Shown piece by piece: positions 41,860-51,210 of a stretch of 64,000 bases of DNA. The notes below the pieces were generated by a model. The model was not told the DNA's origin and did no database searches. It saw only the letters and a list, made by a program, of their open reading frames with translations. The stretch's first letter is position 1. Each line of letters begins with the position of its first letter. The position numbers were made by a program, and so were the translations under genes. The DNA is from Sinomonas cyclohexanicum (lineage in GTDB: Bacteria; Actinomycetota; Actinomycetes; Actinomycetales; Micrococcaceae): contig NZ_AP024525.1 in assembly GCF_020886775.1 (NCBI RefSeq), positions 3,286,001 through 3,350,000 on the forward strand, in the 5' to 3' direction.

Positions 41860-44103
41860 ATGACTCAAGCTCCCCTTGCTGGGCCTGGTGTGCCGGCCGC
41901 ACCCGTCGCGAAGAAGGTCCCCGCACCGCGCACCCGCCATGGCGACACGTTCGTGGACCCGTACGAGTGGCTGCGCGACAAGGAGAGCCCGGACGTCGTC
42001 GCCCATCTGACGGCGGAGAACGCGTACACCGACGCCGTCACCGCCAGCCAGCAGGCCCTTCGCGAGGCGATCTTCGAGGAGATCAAGCGCCGTACCCAGG
42101 AGACTGACCTCTCCGTCCCGGCCCGCAAGGACGGCTGGTGGTACTACTCCCGCATGGTCGAGGGGCAGCAGTACCCCATCTACTGCCGCGTCAAGGCCGC
42201 CGACCCTGCCAGTGGCACGCACGACAGCGGCGCCCCCGCTGGAGGCGGTGTCGCAGAGTGGACCCCGCCCGCCGTCGTGCCTGGCACGCCGGTCCCGGGC
42301 GAGGAGGTGCTCCTCGACGGCAACGCCGAGGCGGAGGGGCACCCGTTCTTCGCGCTCGGCGGCGCGGCCGTCACGCGCGACGGGAACCTGTACGCCTACT
42401 CGGTGGACAATGCCGGGGACGAGACCTTCACGCTGCGCATCAGGGACCTCCGCACGGGTGAGCACCTGCCCGAGACGATCGAGCACGTGTTCTACGGGCT
42501 CGAGTTCGCGCCCGACGGGTCCCGGCTGTTCTACATGGTCGCCGACGACTCGTGGCGGCCCTACCAGGTGCGCGTGCACGTCCTCGGCACGCCCGTGGAG
42601 CAGGACTCGGTCCTGTACCAGGAGGACGACGTCGCGCAGTGGACCGGGATCGACCTCTCCTCGGACCGGCGCTGGCTGCTCGTCTCGGTGGGCAACTCTG
42701 AGTATTCCGAGACGCGCATGCTCGACCTCGTGGCGCCCGGCTCGGAGCTCGAGCTGGTGCTGGGCCGCGACGAGCGGATCCTCCACACGGCCGAGCCGTT
42801 CGAGCAGGCCGGCCGCACGCGCGTGCTGCTGACGCACAACGGCCGGCCGCGCGGGCCGGAGGGTGCGGCACCCAACAACATGCTCTCCCTCGTGGATCTG
42901 GGCGAGTTCGCCAAGCCGCTCGACGAGCAGGAGTGGACCACGCTCGTGGCCCACAGCGACGCGGTCAAGGTCGAGGGTGCCGACGTCAGCGCGACACACC
43001 TCATCGTCTCGCTGCGCCGGGACACCATCTCCACCGTCCGGTTCGCGCCCCTCGCGGACGCCGTCGATGCGGCGGAGGCCGGAAGGGTGCCGTCGTTCGT
43101 GGAGCCTTCCTTCGGGGAGGAGCTCTACACGGCCGGCGGCGGCACCACGGAGTACGCGGCGCCCGTGGCGCGGCTGTCCTTCACCTCCTACTTCACCCCG
43201 CCGCGGGTCTACGACTACGTGCTCGCCACGGGAGAGCTGCTGCTGCGCAAGGAGACGCCGGTGCTCGGCGGGTACAGCCCGGCGGACTACGTGGCGGAGC
43301 GTGCCTGGGCGACGGCCGACGACGGCACTCGCGTCCCGCTCTCGGTGCTGCGGCGGGCTTCGGTGCAGCCGGACGGGACCAACCCGGCGCTCGTGTACGG
43401 GTACGGGTCCTACGAGGTGAGCATGGACCCGGGCTTCGCGATCCCGCGGCTGAGCCTGCTGGACCGGGGGTTCGTGTTCGTGATCGCGCACGTCCGGGGA
43501 GGCGGCGAGCTCGGGCGGCACTGGTATGAGGACGGCAAGAAGCTCGCGAAGAAGAACACGTTCACTGACTTCGTCGCGGCCACCGACTGGGTCACCTCGT
43601 CGGGGTGGGCGGACCCGAAGCGGATCGCGTGCATGGGCGGGTCCGCCGGGGGGCTGCTCATCGGGGCGGTGCTCAATCTCGCGCCGGAGAAGTACGCCGC
43701 CGCGGTGGCGCAGGTGCCTTTCGTCGACGCTCTCACCACGATCCTCGACCCCGAGCTGCCGCTCTCAGCGCTGGAGTGGGAGGAGTGGGGAAACCCGATC
43801 GAGGACGCGGAGGTGTACTCGTACATGAAGTCGTACTCGCCGTACGAGAACGTCCACGCCGCCCCATACCCGAAGGTCGCGGCGGTGACGAGCTTCAATG
43901 ACACCCGCGTCCTCTATGTGGAGCCCGCGAAGTGGGTGCAGGCGCTGCGCCAGTCCACGACGTCCGGGGAGCCGATCGTGCTCAAGACGGAGATGGATGC
44001 AGGGCACGGCGGGGCGTCGGGCCGGTACGAGGCGTGGAAGGACCGTGCCTGGGACTACGCGTTCATTGCGGACGCCCTCGGCGCGACGGACCTCATCCCC
44101 TAG
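41860..44103 (+). CDS. Oligopeptidase B (S9A prolyl-oligopeptidase family)
   Basis: 747-residue cytoplasmic serine peptidase that trims short peptides, usually after Arg/Lys. N-terminal beta-propeller, starting with the family signature VDPYEWLRDKESPDV, and a C-terminal alpha/beta hydrolase with catalytic Ser in GGSAGGLLIG, Asp in SFNDTRV and His in DAGHGG. The ATG at 41860 is preceded by TAGGGT at 41848-41853 with a six-base gap (leaderless). Little hydrophobicity at the N-terminus, so no export. Independent of the LCP gene before it. Confidence 0.93.
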   Translation: MTQAPLAGPGVPAAPVAKKVPAPRTRHGDTFVDPYEWLRDKESPDVVAHLTAENAYTDAVTASQQALREAIFEEIKRRTQETDLSVPARKDGWWYYSRMVEGQQYPIYCRVKAADPASGTHDSGAPAGGGVAEWTPPAVVPGTPVPGEEVLLDGNAEAEGHPFFALGGAAVTRDGNLYAYSVDNAGDETFTLRIRDLRTGEHLPETIEHVFYGLEFAPDGSRLFYMVADDSWRPYQVRVHVLGTPVEQDSVLYQEDDVAQWTGIDLSSDRRWLLVSVGNSEYSETRMLDLVAPGSELELVLGRDERILHTAEPFEQAGRTRVLLTHNGRPRGPEGAAPNNMLSLVDLGEFAKPLDEQEWTTLVAHSDAVKVEGADVSATHLIVSLRRDTISTVRFAPLADAVDAAEAGRVPSFVEPSFGEELYTAGGGTTEYAAPVARLSFTSYFTPPRVYDYVLATGELLLRKETPVLGGYSPADYVAERAWATADDGTRVPLSVLRRASVQPDGTNPALVYGYGSYEVSMDPGFAIPRLSLLDRGFVFVIAHVRGGGELGRHWYEDGKKLAKKNTFTDFVAATDWVTSSGWADPKRIACMGGSAGGLLIGAVLNLAPEKYAAAVAQVPFVDALTTILDPELPLSALEWEEWGNPIEDAEVYSYMKSYSPYENVHAAPYPKVAAVTSFNDTRVLYVEPAKWVQALRQSTTSGEPIVLKTEMDAGHGGASGRYEAWKDRAWDYAFIADALGATDLIP

Positions 44104-44144
44104 CGCCGAGATCGGCGTCCGGGGACCAGACCTCGGCGCAAGGT

Positions 44145-44186
44145 GGCTAGGCGCGGGCGTCGACGCGGCTAGGCGCGGGCGTCGAC
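44145..44186. repeat. Short tandem repeat at permease 3' end
   Basis: Two copies of a 20-bp unit containing GGCTAGGCGCGGGCGTCGAC lie side by side; the second includes the permease stop codon (CTA on this strand) and last codons. Upstream, GCGCCGAG (44104-44111) and CTCGGCGC form a loose stem, probably the terminator of the convergent peptidase gene. Confidence 0.6.
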
Positions 44187-45659
44187 TCGGTCGTCGTCGT
44201 GGGCCCCGGACGCCTCCGCCGACGCCTCCGCCGCCGCGCGTGCGGCCTCGCGGCGCTTCACGAGGAGCCATCCGAGCCACAGCAGGACGGCCAGGACGGG
44301 GACGCACAGGATCGTGTACAGGCCAATCGGGTAGACATCGCCGGTGGCCTTATCGGTCATGGTGTCGAACGCGATGAGCACGGTGATGGCCGCCAGCGCG
44401 GCGAGCCCAAGCCAGCTGGTCCACGGCGAGCCCGGCATCGGCAGCGACGAGGCGCCCGGGCCCCTCTTCTTCCGGAGCATGAGCTGGCACGCGAAGATCG
44501 AGCCCCACGTGAAGATCACGCCGATCGATGCGGTGTTCAGGGCGAGGTCGAACGCGTGGGTGCCCCCGGCCCAGATGTTCACGAGGATCCCCACGAAGTA
44601 CACGGCGGCGATGGCGAGGATCGCCGCGTAGGGGACGTGCCGCTTGGACATGCGCGTGAGCCAGTGCGGCGCGTGTCCGTTGGACGCCATGGTGCGGAAG
44701 ATGCGCCCGATCGAGTACAGGCCGGTGTTGGAGGAGCTGAGGGCGGCGGTGATGACCACGAGGTTCATCACGTCGCCGATCCACCCGGCGCCGAGCTGGT
44801 CGAACACGGTCACGAACGGGCTCACGCCGGCCTTGTACTGGTCGGAGGGCAGGAGCATCGCCAGGAGCAGGACGGACCCAACGTAGAACACGACGATGCG
44901 CAGCACCACGGCGCGGATCGCCCGCGGGACCTCGCGCTGCGGGTCCTGCATCTCCCCGGCGGTGATGCCCACGAGCTCGATGGCGTTGTACGCGAAGATC
45001 ACGGCGTTCAGCACGAGGATCATCACGAAGAAGCCGTGCGGGAACATGCCTCCGTCGCCCGCCAGGAGGTTCGCGGGAGAGGCGTGGGTGGACCCGACCT
45101 GGGTGTTCATCACGACCATGACGGTGCCCGCGACGAGGAACAGGCTGATGGCGGTGACCTTGAGCACCGAGGCCCAGAACTCGAACTCGCCGAATGCCTT
45201 GACGCTGAGGAGGTTGACGGCGACGAGCAGCGCGAGGGCGCACAGTGCCGACGCCTCGACCGGTACGTTCGGGAAAAAGTACTGGAAGTACAGGCCGATC
45301 GCCAGCAGCTCGGCAATGCCGGTCATGGCCCAGTTCACGAAGTACATCCATCCGGAAAGGTACGCGCCCTTGGGCCCGAACATCTCCCCGGCGTAGCTCA
45401 CGAACGAGCCGGACGTCTGGCGGTACATCACCAGCTCGCCGAGCGCCCGCATGAGCAGGTACGCGATGGCCCCCGCGATCGCGTAGGAGAACACCAGCGC
45501 CGGGCCGGTCGAGGCGAGGCGCCCTCCCGCACCCATGAAGAGGCCGACGCCGATCGCGCCGCCCATCGCGATCATCTGCACGTGGCGACGGCTGAGGGCC
45601 TTCTCGTAGCCCTCCGCAGACACGGCGGCGGGGGCGGAAGAGTGGTGGTGTTGCTTCAC
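44169..45659 (-). CDS. Amino-acid permease (APC superfamily, AAT family)
   Basis: 496 residues, about twelve hydrophobic segments. The N-terminal family signature LSRRHVQMIAMGGAIGVGLF is present, followed by GELVMYRQTSGSFVSYAGE and YNAIELVGITAGEMQDPQ. Closest in style to CycA/AnsP/GabP importers; D-Ala/Ser/Gly, asparagine or GABA are possible. The GTG at 45659 is preferred: AAGGA lies seven bases upstream, and the extension to 45722 covers a TACACT -10-like box. C-terminal 30 residues are Ala/Glu/Asp-rich. The gadB gene makes GABA one speculative substrate. Confidence 0.88.
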   Translation of the reverse strand: MKQHHHSSAPAAVSAEGYEKALSRRHVQMIAMGGAIGVGLFMGAGGRLASTGPALVFSYAIAGAIAYLLMRALGELVMYRQTSGSFVSYAGEMFGPKGAYLSGWMYFVNWAMTGIAELLAIGLYFQYFFPNVPVEASALCALALLVAVNLLSVKAFGEFEFWASVLKVTAISLFLVAGTVMVVMNTQVGSTHASPANLLAGDGGMFPHGFFVMILVLNAVIFAYNAIELVGITAGEMQDPQREVPRAIRAVVLRIVVFYVGSVLLLAMLLPSDQYKAGVSPFVTVFDQLGAGWIGDVMNLVVITAALSSSNTGLYSIGRIFRTMASNGHAPHWLTRMSKRHVPYAAILAIAAVYFVGILVNIWAGGTHAFDLALNTASIGVIFTWGSIFACQLMLRKKRGPGASSLPMPGSPWTSWLGLAALAAITVLIAFDTMTDKATGDVYPIGLYTILCVPVLAVLLWLGWLLVKRREAARAAAEASAEASGAHDDDRVDARA

Positions 45660-45775
45660 AAGGGTCCTTCGGGGAGACTCGGCCACGCCTGACGGCCGCG
45701 GGCCGCCGATCAGTGTAAGCACGGTCAGTGTGCTTCAGATCTCCCGTGTGGCGCACGTCTCGCGTGATGCGCGCC

Positions 45776-46960
45776 TCACCCGGCGCGCACGACGGCGGCT
45801 GTCGCCTCCGCGATCGCCCTCTCCTCGTCGGTGGGAACCACGAGCAGGGGGATCACGGATTCGGGGGCCGAGATGACCCGGGGCTCCTTCGAGCGGACCG
45901 CGTTGAGGGCATCGTCGAGCACCACGCCGAGCGCGCCGAGCCGCGCAGCGACGCGCGCCCGGAACGGCACCGAGTTCTCCCCGATCCCGGCCGTGAACAC
46001 GATGGCCTTCGCCCCGCCGACCGCGACGTGGTACCCGCCGATGTACTTCGCGAGCCGGTAGGACGCGACGTCGAGCGCCACCTCGGCACGCCGGTCCCCG
46101 CCTTCGGCGGCCTCGACAACGGTGCGCATGTCATTGGACCCGGCGAGCGCCTTGAGCCCGGACTCGCGGTTGAGGATGGCGTCGATCTCGTCCGCCGAGT
46201 GCCCCTGCCGGGCGAGGAACACGAGGATGGACGGGTCGAGGTCGCCGGAACGCGTGCCCATGACGAGCCCCTCGAGCGGGGTGAACCCCATGGACGTGTC
46301 CACGCTCTTCCCGCCCTGCACGGCGGTCGCGGACACGCCGTTGCCGAGGTGGAGCACGACGCCGTCGAACTCCTCCGCGGGCACGTCCAAGAAGGCGGCG
46401 GCCCGCCGCGCGACGTACTCGTGCGAGGTCCCGTGGAAGCCGTACCGGCGGATCCCGTGATGTGTGTAGAACCAGTTGGGCACGGCGTACCGCCACGCGT
46501 GCTCGGGGATGGTGCGGTGGTAGGCGGTGTCGAACACTGCGACCTGGGGGATGTCCGGCCACTTCTCGGCGATGGCCCGCAGCCCGAGGACGTTGGCGGG
46601 GTTGTGCAGGGGCGCGAGCGGGTTGAGCCGCTCGATGGCCCTGATGATCTCGTTGTTGGCCAGCACTGGCTCGGCGAACCGCTCGCCGCCGTGCACCACG
46701 CGATGCCCGACCGCGTCGACTCGGCGCCCGCCGAGGACGGCGGCGAGGGCGTCGTCGACCTCCGTCAGGGCGGCCGCGTGGTCGGCGGGGCCGCCGTCGA
46801 ACCCGATGCGCTCGACGAGGCCCTCGGTGAGGACGGCACCGGTGCCCGCGAGCTCGGCGGGCGTCGCCCCCTCGGGCGAGGCCGCGCGGTCGTGCGCGTC
46901 GACCTCGCGCAGCTGGTACTTGAGCGAGGAGGATCCGGAGTTGATGACGAGGACGAGCAC
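45776..46960 (-). CDS. ackA: Acetate kinase
   Basis: 394 residues, normal length. ASKHA-fold signatures: VLVINSGSSSLKYQL, GHRVVHGGERF, YGFHGTSHEYV, VVLHLGNGVS and GLVMGTRSGDLDP, plus FTAGIGENS near the C-terminus. Converts acetyl phosphate and ADP to acetate and ATP (or the reverse for acetate assimilation). GTG start, nine bases after the pta stop, so co-transcribed with pta. Confidence 0.96.
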   Translation of the reverse strand: MLVLVINSGSSSLKYQLREVDAHDRAASPEGATPAELAGTGAVLTEGLVERIGFDGGPADHAAALTEVDDALAAVLGGRRVDAVGHRVVHGGERFAEPVLANNEIIRAIERLNPLAPLHNPANVLGLRAIAEKWPDIPQVAVFDTAYHRTIPEHAWRYAVPNWFYTHHGIRRYGFHGTSHEYVARRAAAFLDVPAEEFDGVVLHLGNGVSATAVQGGKSVDTSMGFTPLEGLVMGTRSGDLDPSILVFLARQGHSADEIDAILNRESGLKALAGSNDMRTVVEAAEGGDRRAEVALDVASYRLAKYIGGYHVAVGGAKAIVFTAGIGENSVPFRARVAARLGALGVVLDDALNAVRSKEPRVISAPESVIPLLVVPTDEERAIAEATAAVVRAG

Positions 46961-46969
46961 GTGTGACTC

Positions 46970-49072
46970 CTAGGCGGTTGCTGCAGTGACGGTTGCTGCA
47001 GTGGCCTGCTGCGCTTGGATGGCGGTGATCGCGACCGTGTTGACGATGTCCTCGACGGTGCACCCGCGGGACAGGTCGTTGACGGGCTTGTTCAGGCCCT
47101 GCAGGACGGGCCCGACGGCGACCGCGCCGGCGGACTGCTGGACCGCCTTGTACGTGTTGTTGCCGGTGTTGAGGTCCGGGAAGATGAACACGGTCGCCTG
47201 CCCCGCGACGTCCGAGCCGGGAAGCTTGGTCGCCGCGATCGAGGCGTCCACGGCGGCGTCGTACTGGATCGGGCCCTCGACGGCGAGCTCCGGCCGCCGC
47301 GAGCGCACGAGCTCGGTGGCCCGCCGCACCTTGTCCACGGATTCGCCGAACCCGGACCCGCCGGTCGAGTAGGAGAGCATCGCGACGCGGGGGTCCACGC
47401 CGAACTGCGCGGCCGTCTCCGCGGACGCGAGCGCGATGTCCGCGAGCTGCTCCTCGCTGGGGTCCGGGTTGACGGCGCAGTCCCCGTACACGAGCACGCG
47501 GTCCTCCATGAGCATGAGGAACACGGAGGAGACGATCTTCACCCCGGGCCGCGTCTTGACGAACTCGAGCGCGGGCCGGATGGTGTGCGCCGTCGTGTGG
47601 GCCGCGCCGGAGACCATGCCGTCCACGATCCCGAGCTGGACCATCATCGTGCCGAAGTAGGAGACGTCCAGCATCGTCTCGAGGGCCTTGGCGAGGTCCA
47701 CGCCGCGGTGCGCACGCAGCCGCGCGTACTCCTCGGCGAACCTCTCCCGCAGCTCGGAGGTCGCGGGGTCCACGATGTCGATGCCGCCCAGCGCGATGCC
47801 GTTCGCGGCCGCGAGCTCCCGGACCGTGCTCTCGTTCCCCAGGAGCATGAGGTCGCAGACGTCGCGCCGGTGCAGGATGTCCGCGGCGCGCAGGATGCGC
47901 ACGTCGGTGCCCTCGGGCAGGACGATGCGCTTGCGCTGCGTCCGCGCGCGTCCGATGAGCTCGTGCAGGAACCGCAGGGGGGTCATGGTCTCGGGGCGGG
48001 GCAGGTCGAGCCGGCCGACGAGCTCGGCGTCGTCCACGTGCTTGGCCCAGGCGCCGAGGGCGGACGCCACCTTGCGCCGGTGGCCGGTCCAGATCTCGCT
48101 GCGGACCTCGGCGACGCCGCGCGCCGCGTGGTATGTGTCGTCGTCGTAGGCGAAGACGGGGAACGGCGCCTGCGCGAGCAGCGGCAGGACGTGCGGATCC
48201 GGGGCGAGGCCGCCCGTGAGGACCATCGCCGCCGGGACGGGGAACTCGGGCGAGAACGTCGAGGCGAGCGCTCCGACCATGATGTCGGCCCGGTCCCCGG
48301 GGACGATCACGAGGTCGCCGTCCTCGAGCGCCCCGATGAAGTTCGCGACGCTCATGGCGGCGACCTTGACCCCGCGCACCTCGCGCTCCATGTCCGCCGT
48401 GCCCGCGAGCTGGCGCAGCCTCAGCGCCCCGCCGATCTCCCCCGTGGTGGGCCGCGAGATCTCGGCGAGCTCCGGGACGATGTACACGGGCAGGTGGTGG
48501 ACGCCTGGACGCATGACGGCGCCGATCTCGCCGATCTGCTCGGGGTCCGCGCGGTTGACCATCATCGCGAGCAGGCTGCAGCGAGCGGCGGCCAGCTCCT
48601 TGCGGGCCACATCGACGGCGTCCGCGATCTCGGCAGGCGTCCGCTCGCGCCCGCTGACCACCGCGATGATGGGACAGCCGAGATCGTTGGCCAGGCGGGC
48701 GTTGAGCGAGAACTCCACGGCGGAGTCCTGCCCGGTCAGGTCCGTCCCCTCCACGATGACGATGTCCACGAGGGCGGCGATCTCGGCGTAGACCTCGACG
48801 CAGCGGGAGTCGATCTCCTCGCGCTTGCCCGCCGCGAGGAGTCGCCGCACCTCGCGCGCGGTGAGCCCGCCGCGGCACACGGTGGGGGACAGCGCGAACC
48901 GGGAGCGCATGAGCGCCACCATGGGGTCGGTATCCGGGGAGTCGCCGGTGACGATGGGTCGGAAGAACCCGATCCTCCCGGTGCGCGCGTGCAGCGCCTC
49001 GGCCACCCCGAGCGCTACGAGCGACTTCCCCGATCCGGGGGTCGTCGCGCTGACGTAGATGCCTCGTGACAT
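46970..49072 (-). CDS. pta: Phosphate acetyltransferase
   Basis: 700-residue long-form Pta. N-terminal P-loop domain (SATTPGSGKSLVALGV) resembling dethiobiotin synthetase, a central DRTGG regulatory domain (about 215-330) and the C-terminal catalytic domain with IVLPEGTDVRILRAAD, MVSGAAHTTAHTIRPAL and STGGSGFGESVDKVR. Makes acetyl phosphate from acetyl-CoA. ATG at 49072 with GAGGAG upstream; the region above is promoter. Divergent from paaI. Confidence 0.95.
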   Translation of the reverse strand: MSRGIYVSATTPGSGKSLVALGVAEALHARTGRIGFFRPIVTGDSPDTDPMVALMRSRFALSPTVCRGGLTAREVRRLLAAGKREEIDSRCVEVYAEIAALVDIVIVEGTDLTGQDSAVEFSLNARLANDLGCPIIAVVSGRERTPAEIADAVDVARKELAAARCSLLAMMVNRADPEQIGEIGAVMRPGVHHLPVYIVPELAEISRPTTGEIGGALRLRQLAGTADMEREVRGVKVAAMSVANFIGALEDGDLVIVPGDRADIMVGALASTFSPEFPVPAAMVLTGGLAPDPHVLPLLAQAPFPVFAYDDDTYHAARGVAEVRSEIWTGHRRKVASALGAWAKHVDDAELVGRLDLPRPETMTPLRFLHELIGRARTQRKRIVLPEGTDVRILRAADILHRRDVCDLMLLGNESTVRELAAANGIALGGIDIVDPATSELRERFAEEYARLRAHRGVDLAKALETMLDVSYFGTMMVQLGIVDGMVSGAAHTTAHTIRPALEFVKTRPGVKIVSSVFLMLMEDRVLVYGDCAVNPDPSEEQLADIALASAETAAQFGVDPRVAMLSYSTGGSGFGESVDKVRRATELVRSRRPELAVEGPIQYDAAVDASIAATKLPGSDVAGQATVFIFPDLNTGNNTYKAVQQSAGAVAVGPVLQGLNKPVNDLSRGCTVEDIVNTVAITAIQAQQATAATVTAATA

Positions 49073-49190
49073 GGGCGCTCCTCGGGGTTCCAGCGGCCTG
49101 ACCGTCCAAGTCTCACACGCCCCCACGGGCGTCCGCAGGGTGGACGCGCAGGGTGTGCGCCTTGACACATCCGGGCCTCATGGGATTACC

Positions 49191-49207
49191 TAATGAACAT
49201 TCGGTAA
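49191..49207 (+). promoter_or_regulatory. PaaR-type operator before paaI
   Basis: TAATGAACATTCGGTAA, sharing GAACnnTCGGTAA with the site before paaA. It lies about 20 bases upstream of the paaI ATG and 24 bases downstream of TTGACA (49162-49167), so it would overlap the -10 region or transcript start. Confidence 0.6.
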
Positions 49208-49228
49208 AGAATTGCGAGAGGTGTCCCC

Positions 49229-49690
49229 ATGAGCGATGTTGCTCCCGCCCACACGCTGGCCCACCCGATCCTCACGGACGACTACGCCACCGAGTGGATG
49301 GGCCTGAAGGTCCTCGAACTCGGCGACGGCACCGCCACGGTCGCCACGACTCTCCGCCGCGAGATGCTCAACGGATTCGGGATCGCCCATGGCGGGATGC
49401 TGTTCGCCATCGCCGACTCCGCCTTCGCGCTCGCGTGCAACCCGCACAGCCCCGCCGAGGACCACAGCACCGTCACCGTCGCCTCCGGAGTGGACGTGAA
49501 CTTCCTGGCCCCGGCCCACGAGGGCGAGACCATCACGGCCATCGCCGGCCGCCGCGCCCAGGCCGGCCGCAGCGGCGTCTACGACGTCCAGGTCTTCGCC
49601 TCCCCCGCCGGCACCGCGCACACCGCCGAGGCCCCCGGGCGGCTCGTCGCGGAGTTCCGCGGCCGCTCGCGGACCATCCCCCAGCGCTAG
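49229..49690 (+). CDS. paaI: Hotdog-fold phenylacetate thioesterase
   Basis: 153 residues, hotdog fold. GIAHGGMLFAIADSAFALA contains the HGG...D active-site pattern, with the conserved SGVDVNFLAPAHEG strand afterwards. Hydrolyses stalled hydroxylated or oxepin phenylacetyl-CoA to release CoA, a protective role in the paa pathway. GAGAGG upstream supports the ATG. Starts the paaI-paaK-paaR run, separated from paaABCDE by about 15 kb. Confidence 0.9.
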   Translation: MSDVAPAHTLAHPILTDDYATEWMGLKVLELGDGTATVATTLRREMLNGFGIAHGGMLFAIADSAFALACNPHSPAEDHSTVTVASGVDVNFLAPAHEGETITAIAGRRAQAGRSGVYDVQVFASPAGTAHTAEAPGRLVAEFRGRSRTIPQR

Positions 49691-49738
49691 TCCGCGCGGC
49701 AGACGCGCGCCGGGGACAAGTCGCCGAGGCCAGACAAG

Positions 49739-49766
49739 GCACGACGGCGACCACTCGCCGTCGTGC
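49739..49766. terminator. Long hairpin in paaI-paaK spacer built of two 11-mer motifs
   Basis: GCACGACGGCGA (49739-49750) and TCGCCGTCGTGC (49755-49766) form a perfect 12-bp stem with a CCAC loop. Not followed by a T-run, so it may attenuate or stabilise the paaI message rather than fully terminate. The right arm contains the window-wide GCCGTCGTGCG motif, and the left arm its complement with one mismatch. Confidence 0.7.
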
Positions 49767-49829
49767 GCACCTCGCCTCCGCCGCCCCCGCCCGTCCCACC
49801 CCACCCTGCCCCAGCCCCAGCCCAACGAA

Positions 49830-51200
49830 GTGAGCATCGCCGTGACCCAGACCGCTTCCGCCCCCCAGACCCCGAGCTCTTCGAATTCCTCGGCCTTCGG
49901 CCCCGCCGTCCTCGACGCCGAGGAGACGATGAGCCGGGACCAGATCGAGGCCCTCCAGCTGACCCGGCTGAAGGAGACCGTCAAGTACGCCTACGAGCGC
50001 GTGCCGCACTACACGCGCAAGTTCGACGAGGCCGGGGTCCGCCCCGAGGACCTCAAGGAGCTCGACGACCTCGCGAAGTTCCCCTACACCACGAAGGAGG
50101 ACCTCCGCGAGGAGTACCCGTTCGGCATGTTCGCCGTGCCGATGAACGAGGTCACGCGCATCCACGCATCCTCCGGCACCACGGGCCGCCCCACCGTCGT
50201 GGCGTACACCAAGCAGGACCTCGAGAACTGGGCCACCATCGTGGCCCGCTGCTTCCGCGCCTCCGGCGTCCGCCCGGGCATGAAGGTCCACAACGCGTAC
50301 GGCTACGGCCTCTTCACCGGCGGCCTCGGCGCGCACTCGGGCATCGAGAAGCTCGGCGCAACGGTCATCCCGATGTCCGGCGGCCAGACCGAGAAGCAGA
50401 TCCAGCTCATCGAGGACTTCGCCCCGGACGCGATCTGCTGCACGCCGACCTACCTCCTCACCATCGGCGACGCGATGATCCACAAGGGCCTCGACCCCCG
50501 CAAGACGTCCCTCAAGTACGCCGTGCTCGGTGCCGAGCCGTGGACCAACGAGATGCGGGCGGAACTCGAGGAGATGTTCGGCATCAAGGCGTGCGACATC
50601 TACGGCCTCTCCGAGGTCATGGGCCCGGGCGTTGCCGGCGAGGCAGTCGAGACGCAGGACGGCTCCACCATCTGGGAGGACCACTTCCGCCCGGAGATCG
50701 TGGACCCGTTCGACCTCACCAAGACCAAGTCCGACGGCGAGACCGGCGAACTCGTCTTCACGTCCCTGACGAAGAAGGCCCTGCCGATCATCCGGTACCG
50801 CACCAAGGACCTCTCCTCCCTGCTCCCGGGCACCGCGCGCCCCGGCCACCGCCGCATGGGCCGCATCTCCGGCCGCACCGACGACATGATCATCCTGCGC
50901 GGGGTGAACATGTTCCCGTCCCAGATCGAGGAGATCGCGCTGCGGATCCCGGAACTGAGCCCGCACTTCCAGCTCATCCTCACCCGCCCCGCGGGCCAGC
51001 GGATGGACTCGCTCACGGTGAAGATCGAGCCGCGCGACGGCACGACGCCGGAGCAGCGCCAGGCCGCCGCGGCGAACCTCAAGCACGCGATCAAGGTCAA
51101 CGTCGGCTCGTCCTGCACGATCGACGTCGTGGAGCCCGGCTCGCTCGAGCGCTCCAACGGCAAGCTCCGCCGGATCTTCGACCTGCGCGACCAGGCCTAA
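49830..51200 (+). CDS. paaK: Phenylacetate-CoA ligase
   Basis: 456 residues, AMP-forming ligase that activates phenylacetate, supplying substrate for the PaaABCDE epoxidase. Motifs: EALQLTRLKETVKYAYERVP, phosphate-binding HASSGTTGRPTVV, GAEPWTNEMRAE, YRTKDLSSL and GRTDDMIILRGVNMFPSQIE. Start uncertain: GTG at 49830 is used, but GTG at 49842 (VTQTAS) is equally good. The 140-base gap after paaI contains the stem-loop described separately. Confidence 0.95.
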   Translation: MSIAVTQTASAPQTPSSSNSSAFGPAVLDAEETMSRDQIEALQLTRLKETVKYAYERVPHYTRKFDEAGVRPEDLKELDDLAKFPYTTKEDLREEYPFGMFAVPMNEVTRIHASSGTTGRPTVVAYTKQDLENWATIVARCFRASGVRPGMKVHNAYGYGLFTGGLGAHSGIEKLGATVIPMSGGQTEKQIQLIEDFAPDAICCTPTYLLTIGDAMIHKGLDPRKTSLKYAVLGAEPWTNEMRAELEEMFGIKACDIYGLSEVMGPGVAGEAVETQDGSTIWEDHFRPEIVDPFDLTKTKSDGETGELVFTSLTKKALPIIRYRTKDLSSLLPGTARPGHRRMGRISGRTDDMIILRGVNMFPSQIEEIALRIPELSPHFQLILTRPAGQRMDSLTVKIEPRDGTTPEQRQAAAANLKHAIKVNVGSSCTIDVVEPGSLERSNGKLRRIFDLRDQA

Positions 51201-51210
51201 GCTGGACCCC

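Noticed and set aside
46131-49109. Very long minus-strand open frame (about 990 codons) within pta-ackA
   Set aside because: Out-of-frame shadow of pta and ackA, Arg/Gly/Pro-rich with no family features. Such frames are common opposite or beside real genes at this G+C content.
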